From: Brachyhypopomus gauderio
Lineage: Eukaryota > Chordata > Actinopteri > Gymnotiformes > Hypopomidae
Assembly (NCBI RefSeq): GCF_052324685.1
Contig: NC_135219.1
Location: 23,871,316-23,935,315 of the forward strand
Direction of reading: 5' to 3'
DNA: 64,000 nucleotides
Below, in pieces: positions 40,298-51,010 of the stretch. Every line of letters begins with the position of its first letter. Position 1 is the stretch's first letter. The notes beneath the pieces are model-generated. The model saw only the letters and a list, made by a program, of their open reading frames with translations. It made no database searches and was not told the DNA's origin. Made by a program: the position numbers and the translations under genes.

Positions 40298-43200
40298 AAG
40301 TTGGGTGAGCACTCGTGCATATGGTGATTCTGTATTTCTTCTTGTTTACCATTTCACTGACACATTTCTCAACAATCCGAATGTGAAAATATTGTAATTA
40401 TTATAATAAGTCAGTTACTGACTTTTGATGGTTGTGCCATTTACTTTCCATTTCTTAATAATGGATTTATTGCTGCTCTGTGGAAAAGCCCGATTTGGGC
40501 ATTTTATATTTATAACCACCCTACTTTTTGATCATTCAAAATCTGCTTCATATTTGTGCAGGTGCTTCAACGATTGTACCTTACAGGACAAGGTGTATTT
40601 TAGTGAGACCTAATGAGACTTTACCTTCACATGCTATTAAATAATTAGGGGACTTCTGAGGGTAATTGCAGGCACCATTATTAATTTAGGTATTTTGGGG
40701 GTGAACACTTATTCTAACACAAATGTTAGGGGTACGTAACATGTGTATGGGGTACAAACTGTGTTGACTTTCCTCATACTTTTATATTAAGACCCATCAA
40801 GCAAATAGGTGAAATTAGTGTTAATTTAAATTGTAAAGAAGGAGAATGAATACTTGAAGGAGATGAATACTAATTAAGGCACTGTATATGTTGCAAACAA
40901 CACATGCTATCACCATCCAGCACTGGGTGTGCTGCACACTCATACTCATACTCTCACTCACTCACTCACTCACTCACTCACTCTCTCACTCACTCACTCA
41001 CTCACTCACTCACTCACTCACTCGCTCACTCGCTCTCTCTCTCTCACTCACTCACTCGCTCTCTCTCACTCGCTCTCTCTCTCTCACTCACTCGCTCTCT
41101 CTCTCTCACTCACTCACTCGCTCTCTCTCACTCACGCACTCACTCTCACTCACTCACGCACTCACTCTCACTCACTCACGCACTCACTCACGCACTGACT
41201 CACTCACGCACTCTCACTCACTCACACACTCACGCACTCTCACGCACTCACTCACTCACGCACTCACTCACGCACTCACTCACGCACTCACTCACGCACT
41301 CACTCACGCACTCTCACTCACTCACGCACTCTCACTCACTCACTCACGCACTCTCACTCACTCACGCACTCACTCTCACTCACTCACTCACGCACTCATT
41401 CTCACTCACTCACGCACTCACTCTCACTCACGCACTCTCACTCACTCACGCACTCTCACTCACTCACGCACTCTCACTCACGCACTCACGCACTCACTCA
41501 CTCACGCACTCACTCACTCACGCACTCTCACTCACTCACGCACTCTCACTCACTCACGCACTCACTCACTCACTCACGCACTCACTCACGCACTCACTCA
41601 CGCACTCACGCACTCACTCACGCACTCACTCACGCACTCACGCACTCACTCACGCACTCACTCACGCACTCTCACTCACGCACTCACGCACTCACTCACT
41701 CACGCACTCACTCACTCACGCACTCTCACTCACTCACGCACTCTCACTCACTCACGCACTCTCACTCACTCACGCACTCACTCACTCACTCACGCACTCA
41801 CTCACGCACTCACTCACGCACTCTCACTCACTCACGCACTCACTCACGCACTCACGCACTCACTCACGCACTCACTCACGCACTCTCACTCACTCACGCA
41901 CTCTCACTCACTCACTCACGCACTCTCACTCACTCACGCACTCACTCTCACTCACTCACTCACGCACTCATTCTCACTCACTCACGCACTCACTCTCACT
42001 CACGCACTCTCACTCACTCACGCACTCTCACTCACGCACTCACGCACTCACTCACTCACGCACTCACTCACTCACGCACTCTCACTCACTCACGCACTCT
42101 CACTCACTCACGCACTCACTCACTCACTCACGCACTCACTCACGCACTCACTCACGCACTCACGCACTCACTCACGCACTCACTCACGCACTCACGCACT
42201 CACTCACGCACTCACTCACGCACTCTCACTCACGCACTCACGCACTCACTCACTCACGCACTCACTCACTCACGCACTCTCACTCACTCACGCACTCTCA
42301 CTCACTCACGCACTCTCACTCACTCACGCACTCACTCACTCACTCACGCACTCACTCACGCACTCACTCACGCACTCTCACTCACTCACGCACTCACTCA
42401 CGCACTCACGCACTCACTCACGCACTCACTCACGCACTCTCACTCACTCACGCACTCTCACTCACTCACTCACGCACTCTCACTCACTCACGCACTCACT
42501 CTCACTCACTCACTCACGCACTCATTCTCACTCACTCACGCACTCACTCTCACTCACGCACTCACTCACTCACGCACTCTCACTCACTCACGCACTCTCA
42601 ATCACTCACGCACTCTCACTCACTCACGCACTCTCACGCACTCACTCACTCACGCACTCTCACTCACTCACGCACTCTCACTCACTCACGCACTCTCACT
42701 CACTCACGCACTCTCACTCACTCACACACTCACGCACTCTCACGCACTCACGCACTCTCACGCACGCACTCACTCACTCACGCACTCACTCACTCACGCA
42801 CTCACTCACTCACGCACTCACTCACGCACTCTCACTCTCTCACGCACTCTCACTCACTCACGCACTCACTCTCACTCACTCACTCACGCACTCATTCTGA
42901 CTCACTCACGCACTCATTCTCACTCACTCACGCACTCACTCACGCACTCACTCTCACTCACGCACTCTCACTCACTCACGCACTCTCACTCACTCACGCA
43001 CTCTCACTCACTCACGCACTCACTCACTCACGCACTCACTCACTCACGCACTCTCACTCACGCACGCACTCTCACTCACTCACGCACTCACTCTCACTCA
43101 CTCACTCACGCACTCATTCTCACTCACTCACGCACTCACTCTCACTCACGCACTCACTCACGCTCTCACTCACTCACGCACTCTCACTCACTCACGCACT

Positions 43201-43791
43201 CACGCACTCTCACGCACTCACTCACTCACTCACGCACTCACGCACTCACTCACGCACTCACGCACTCACTCACTCACGCACTCACTCACTCACGCACTCA
43301 CGCACTCTCACTCACGCACTCACTCACGCACTCACTCACGCACTCACTCACGCACTCACTCAAGAGGAACTGGGCATGAGATAGTGGATCCTTTAGTAAT
43401 GAATATGGGGCTCACGGTCAGGTCCATCTCCATGCGGTTGAATATGGTGACTTCCAACAGAATCACTTCACCTTGGATGATGTAAGGAGGGAGATCCAGG
43501 AACAGGAAGAAGTCTTGAAACACCTCCAGCTGGGAGAGAAGCTGATGTGAATGAACAGTCCTGTGGGATGACTGCTCACAACTGGCCATATGTTACCTCT
43601 ACTGGAGCGCTTAAACCCAGTCCCAGACTGCTTGTGCTCACAACTGGCCATACGTTACCTCTACTGGAGCGCTTAAACCCAGTCCCAGACTGCTGGAAAT
43701 GACAAAGGCTGTGGCCACCCAGGAGGTCCTGTTTCCTGGGACAGTCACTGGAAAAGATGCTGTAGTAGAGAAACTGTAATACAAAGAATAC

Positions 43792-43860
<69 letters not shown>

Positions 43861-46800
43861 GCAAGGAATGTTTACAAGGCCAATAATCTGGAGACAAATA
43901 AAACTAAAGATTATATAAAGTTCTCTAAACTATAAAACAAAAGTCCAATACTAGAAATTCAGATAAACAACAGCACCTCCGAGTTCACTTCACAAAATCT
44001 GACACACTGGAGAAGATCTCACCACACAGGAGAAGATCATGCCACACAGGAGGATATCTCACCCCACAGGAGATCATGTCACACAGGAGAAGATCTCACC
44101 CCACAGGAGGAAGTCATGCCACACAGGAAGAGATCTCACCCCACAGGAGAAGATCTCACCCCACAGGAGGAAGTCATGTCCCACAGGAGGAGATTACTGG
44201 CCAAAGAGGTTTTGAGTGAAACTGGATAAAACGGAGAAAGACGGGCAGAGGTGCTCCTCCCTTTTACCTCATGTTGGATTGCAGCCATAGCCAGGAGTTC
44301 CTACAGGAGAACGACTCCTCCTTGTCCTCCGCCTCCATCTTGAGGCTCTGGGATCCTTCCCACCCAGCTGTGGAGTCAGAAGAACACCTGCTCACTTCCA
44401 GACCAGAACAATCTCACATTTTCCTTCACATGCTGAATGGGGAATTTTGATGCAAAGAATAGCTTTGGACAAATTTTTAAATTAAATTGTTTTGAGTTGG
44501 CGAAGTCAAATCTGTCCAAATATTCATTGTGCAGGAAAAATGTTCCAGAGTGAAATGTTTAATTTCATACATAAATCACCCAGGGAAGTTGATTTTGGAT
44601 TAAGTTTGTTTTGCGAAATTCTTCTTACATTTAGCCCTTTTGTCATGACAATATTTCCAGATGTTGATAAGGTGCAGGTAGGGAAAATTACAAAAGTTGG
44701 CCCAATTGCAAATAATTAAGCAATTATTAACATGTTTAACATGTCGATTAATAACAGCGATTATTAGACTTACACATTTCAGGCGTCAGGTGCTCTGTGC
44801 GTCTGCTCAGTCTGGCGTCTGTCAGCACCATAATACCGTTCACCTGACGAGCGGGTCAAACAGGATCCTTAACGCTCACTTTGCTTTATTGTTTCTGTGT
44901 GCAGGCCAATATAAGCATGAACCATGAGATCAGATTAGAGCTTCCTGGCTCTCCAGTACCATAAAGCCCGAGTGCGAGTCTTCCTGTCCCATCATATCCT
45001 CCAGAACCGCATCCCTACCGTACTGGGCCAACTCCTCCATCACCTGACGAGACATGACAAACAAATATGAGAAATGACAGGAAATAAATCACATGGTCTT
45101 AATGAGACAATAATGCTGTTCTGTTTACAGGAGCGTGAAAACAGCATTCTGGGAAGAATTTAAAAACAGAGGTCTCAACTTCAAAGTTGTGGCCTGAAAA
45201 CATCTTCCTGTGTTAAACACGCCTTGGTGTGGCGGATGAAAAAACAATCAAACAAACATAATGGCCTTTATTTAAAAAAAAAAGCACATTTCTCCTCAAA
45301 ACAGGACACCTGATGATGGGTGTTTGATTACTCAAGGCATTGTGCATCATACACTATAGAGAACAGGCCCTACAGATGAACATGCAGACCGGCGGGGCTA
45401 ATCTCCTCTCCCATCTGAATCTGTGGATATTATGTGTTAAACCATAAGACATGGAGAGACATGGCTTTGAGAAAATGACTCCCTCTTCTTAACAAAAGCT
45501 CTCCATCGAGCGTGTACTGGCTGTTGTTTCAGTGTTGTGTGAACACATTATGAGTAGGCATGGTTCACCTCCTGCTCGGTGATGTCATTCCTCCTGTCCA
45601 GGTCCTCCCTCCCGTTCTCCACCACCAGTATCCCCACCAGCGAGCCAGCCTCCACCACTGACACAGACAGGGACACCACCTCTGATGGAGAAGCCCTCTC
45701 CTGCCCCCATGACAGGGACACCTAAGCATTAAGAAGGAATTACCACCGGTGGGAATGTTACGAATTAGTCCAAGCAAACAGAGTAAATGAAAATGTGACT
45801 TTACTACACTCTCGCAGTGCTATCGGGTACACACAGACTTTTATTTTGTGATTTTGTGTCTGACACTGGGGAAGCGCATGAGATCGTTTTGGCTCGGCGC
45901 AGATAAAGTATCCCACGATGAAGAGATACCATAGACGTTTTGGAGCTGGAACAAAATAGCCATGCCAGAATCTCTTCACCAATAATCAGATTCACAGACA
46001 CGTCCTCCAAACACGTCTGGAAATCTGACCAACGTTGAACGTTCATCCATGAAAGCGAGTGAGGCTGGTCCCAGGCCGCTACCCAGGAAATTGGATCTGT
46101 CAGCATGTTTTTCTTGCCAAAGGACTGGGCTATGCCTTCCCCCCATAAAAGATTCACTATAATTCATATTTTTGCAGTAACACTGGCAAATCTGTCAATA
46201 ACTCCCGATGCTCTTTTATACTAATGACACTGAAGGCCTAATTTATATCGGCATATCACAAGAGAAGCAGACCTAAGGGGGCTTACATTTACTTTTTGAG
46301 TTAGACAAACCATTTTGATAGACACAAGACTAAATTATTAAAAGTCATGTAATAATACTGATCATGTAAGCCTGTGTATTTTGACTTTGAACATTCCTAA
46401 TTTGAATAAAATGTGTCTTCATATTTTAATATGTGCCAAAGCTTCTATTCAAATATGAAGTGGACCAACCCACTGAAATGTGAGAATTGACTGGAATTGT
46501 GTTCATGAAGGAAGACAGGTCACATGTGCAGAGACACTCATTACGGTGCTGCGTATATTCTCATTAAAAACCATGTGGTGCCATCACTGAAATCTGGTTA
46601 CATCACTATCGGTTCGTTTACATTGTTTCTCAGGACTTGTGTGAAGGAAACTTCCAGAGCAGCATCAATGACCTCTCCATCAGAACGAATGCAGTAGACC
46701 AGGACGTTGGCCAGAGGAGTCCACAACACAGTGGGGGACAGATGAAAGACAGAGGAATACAACGTCCCCGCAGCTACAACCTGGCCCCGTGCTGTTACCT

Positions 46801-49800
46801 GGACACATGCACGCACGCACACACACACGCACGCACGGACGCACACACCCCACAAGAACAAATATGTCTGACACAATGTTGGCTATTTTGACTATGAAAT
46901 GGTTTAAATTCTATTACTTAAATGCTTATCAAATTTAAATCTAGATGATTAGAAGAACAGTTCGCTAACCATTTGTCTGGTCAGAATACAGCAGTATTTC
47001 AGCAACTTACCACATAATGGAGAATAGTTAAAGGAAAGTTACTTTCCACAGTCAAACGGAGTGGCTCCCCAATCTGTCTCATAAATACCATGTATCAGTT
47101 TTATATCATCTCTGTTCCTACACAGAAATAGCAAGAGAAGAAAAGCCTCGTGCCTGGGGGGTGCTGGTGTTTCGGAGCAGGATGTAGGAGTGACTCGGGG
47201 AGAGGAGCGTGTGTAACTGCAGGGTGGTGTCCACCTCCTCGTACTGGGCCTAAAACACACAGCAGATGGCAGCATAGCACAAAGGGTAATACGATGATAT
47301 TTGGAACTGCTTGGGTTTCCCATGGCAACCCATTCAAGAGGCTCTGTTGATCGGGGAGAGTGCAGCTTCAACTCCATCATCCCTACGATCTCTGGGGGAC
47401 AGAGGAGCACTCTGGGGTTCAGGCTCAGTGTCTCTGATATTACACTAGGAACAGGAAATGTGTTCAAGCAGAAATGTGACTTAACGTATGAGTGCTTGTA
47501 CTACAATTGACTACAAAACCGCACTAAGCAAACCATAAGAGTAACCAAAATTCTTGTGGTTTGTAGGTGAATTTGCTTGCGACAGTCTGATCTAGGTGGG
47601 ATTTTTTTATTGTCCAAGCAGTTTTTAATAAAGGAAATCAGTCAATGAGGGTTTTAATCTCAGTATGTTAGTGGAGTACTCTTCACAGCTGCAGTATGTT
47701 AGTGGAGTACTCTTCACTTCTGCAGTATGGTAGTGGAGTACTCTTCACTGCTGCAGTATTGTAGTGGAGTACTCTTCACTGCTGCAGTATTGTAGTGGTG
47801 TACTCGTCACAGCTGCAGTATGGTAGTGGAGTACTCTTCACTACTGCAGTATGGTAGTGGAGTACTCTTCACTGCTGCAGTATGGTAGTGGAGTACTCTT
47901 CACTACTGCAGTATGGTAGTGGAGTACTCTTCACTGCTGCAGTATGGTAGTGGAGTACTCTTCACAGCTTCAGTATGGTAGTGGAGTGCTTTTCACTGCT
48001 GCAGTATGGTAGTGGAGTACTCTTCACTGCTGCAGTATGGTAGTGGAGTACTCTTCACTGCTGCAGTATGGTAGTGGAGTACTCTTCACTGCTGCAGTAT
48101 GGTAGTGGAGTACTCTTCACTGCTGCAGTATGGTAGTGGAGTACTCTTCACTGCTGCAGTATGGTAGTGGAGTACTCTTCACAGCTTCAGTATGGTAGTG
48201 GAATACTCTTCACTGCTTCAGTATGGTAGTGGAGTACTCTTCACTGCTGCAGTATGGTAGTGGAGTACTCTTCACTGCTGCAGTATGGTAGTGGAGTACT
48301 TTTCACAGCTTCAGTATGGTAGTGGAATACTCTTCACTGCTTCAGTATGGTAGTGGAGTACTCTTCACTGCTGCAGTATGGTAGTGGAGTACTCTTCTCT
48401 GCTTACCTCTATAGTAAGTGTAGCCACGTTTTTTGAGAGCTGCATGTGTAAGGGTATAATTCCATCAGCTGGAACAGACAAATTCAGTGTGTGGACTGAA
48501 ATGATTCCAGAAGGAGACATTGGGCTGCTGGAGACATTGGGCTGCATGACTGGATGAGAGGAGTTTGAAGATCCAGGACTGGCAGACTCCTGCTTGACAG
48601 TAACAGCCACAGTCCTTCTCAGATCGGCTGGGGTCAGGGGGCGGTGATTATAGGTCACCAGTCTTAGCTGCAACAGGGGAAAGTAGTTGGCTTCACAGAA
48701 ATACTAGGCACATATGGTATTCAGTGAACAACAGCATTTACAAATACAATACTTATAAATCTGTAAGTATTATTGAAAGGTTTACTTTAAATCACACATT
48801 GGGTATTCGTACCAAAGTGATGTAAATGGTAGTTATATGTTCATTGTTCATACTATTTTATTACTTATGTGTAGGCTTATAATATATTATGATGTGCATG
48901 CTCTTATGAGCAGAAGCTTAAATAAAGCATTTCCCTAAACGGTGTAGTGATCTTGTACAGTATGAACCTGGGCTGAGAAGTTCAGAGATGGTTTAATGCT
49001 CGAGTAATAGTGCTGAAACTCCAGACCGTATCTGGACATCACAAGTGCAACTCTTGCAGTGCCATTGTAGGCACTACCTGCAAAAATAAATATTACATCA
49101 CATTAAAGGGCTTCAAAACAGCCCTGAAGATGTTGCTTTAAGAAGCACAGTTAAACAATACTTATACAAAAGTACTTTGAGCTTTAAGGCTTGGAGTTTT
49201 AAAAGTATCTAAGCCAGCATATCCCAGCAAAAGCTGCACATGGTGTTTACCAGTTAACAGTTCTGTGACCTGCACGTTAATGTCAATGTAGTCTCCATTC
49301 TCCCATCCAGAGTGATATGGGCCAGTGTAGCGGTCAGAGGGTTTGCCCTTATACAGAGAAGGAACATCCAAGCTTAAACTTGAGGTGCCATTTATCTAAG
49401 AGAGGGAGACAGAACAAAGTTATGGATCAGTGCTGTTATAGAGCACTATTGAACAACACTGCACAGGTCAGAAATGCCTAGCACTGCATCCTACCATTTT
49501 CTGATCTTCATAATATGCCTTAATGCCATGGAAACTGTGAATATATACTACAGACATGTGTCCAACAACAGGTTTCCCATATAAATATCTGAAAGAAAAA
49601 AAACAATAATTAAGCATGTATGTTGAGAGTTTTGAAACATGCCAGTCACTCCTGAAGGTTCAGCATAGTGGGAATGTTTGTGAAGGTCATAGAGGATGTT
49701 TGTGAAGGTCATGTTTGTGTGGCCTTGTTGAGTGCTGTGGCCCACGGGCCTGCGTGTTGGTGAGGGCGGAGACCCACTGCGCCGTGACGGAGGACGTCAG

Positions 49801-50977
49801 CTGATCTTTGTAGTAAAACACGTCTGGAGCGTCCACCAGCACTTCAAATGTGGGGGGCGCTGCGGACGTAGAGAAGCAGCATCTTCATGAGACACCAGTG
49901 AGACATTCCCCCCCCAAGTTCAACACCAAGAACATGCCACGTGTCTCATGGTCCACAGCTTTACCGTAGTGGATAACGTGGAACGGTTTTTCCCGCGTAA
50001 CTCCCTGTGAATGAGAAGAATCTGTTTGTATTTTTGTCCCTGTATTAGAGCAGAATGCACCAGCAGGCTGTCGCATTCTAATCAATCCCAGACAAACTGG
50101 ACCCACCCAACCACAGTCCAAACCCTAACCCACACAATGAGAAACAAGAGCCAAACATCTTAGATGAGGGCTCTGAAATTAAGCAGTGCATATGAATTAA
50201 GTTGTGTAACTGGAGGAAAGGGGAGTCTGGGAAATGAAGTTCACTCACGGTTGCCTTGGCCACCATTTTCCACCTGCCAAGAGGAGGATTCTGGGAGAGC
50301 TGGAACTCTTTAGGTACTGTGCCAAGAAAAGGGTCCATAGTCAACCAGTGATGGACCATGTTCCCTCTGGGATCCTGTCTCACAGCGAGAACAGAAGTAA
50401 GCATGCCCATACCAGTTAGTTCCCATATGGACCAAGCTTGTAATGTACACTTCTGCAGTTGAAAGCTCATGTTCTCACAGCCCGGCATGTTGGAGGTGTG
50501 TGAACACACGCACCATAATGGCAACATCTAGCTGCCCATCACACGGCTGGCCGTTGGGCTTCATCATCACTGCTCGTGTTTTCACAGTTTCCCCCGGCTT
50601 GTAGCTGCGCTTGTCCGTTTGTAGCAAAATAGACAGAGTCCTGGGGCTGGAGACTAGCATGGTGGAATTAGTGAAGATCAGAGTGTCCCCTATATAGCCT
50701 TTGACCACCAGCTTGTAGGAAGACGAGTAACTCCAGTCAGGGATCTAGATTGAGACAGACAGTGACAGAGAAAGATAATTAGAGAACGAATCTACAGGAA
50801 ATTAAACAAGTCCATTCGATTTTGTTGAGTGTAAACAGGAAGACATCCGCGATTCAGTTCAGTGCAGTTTTTTTTATATAGGCCTTTTACCATCAGCCAT
50901 TGTCTCAACGCAGTGTTTCAGAAATTTCACAGATCACCCCCATGATATGTTTCAGCTGGTGGTTAGATTGATTTTCA

Positions 50978-51010
<33 letters not shown>

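Noticed and set aside
40888..43384. Open frames of 670 and 826 codons rich in Ser, Leu, Thr and His
   Set aside because: They are translations of a stop-free tetranucleotide satellite inside a cd109 intron, open in several frames at once.
45804..46157. 117-codon minus-strand frame in cd109 intron 14
   Set aside because: Not needed by the cd109 reading frame and not recognised; it may be a transposon remnant, but I cannot support a call.
47655..48402. Regular 31-bp repeats resembling a CRISPR array
   Set aside because: Units are head to tail without unique spacers, in an animal gene; this is a minisatellite.
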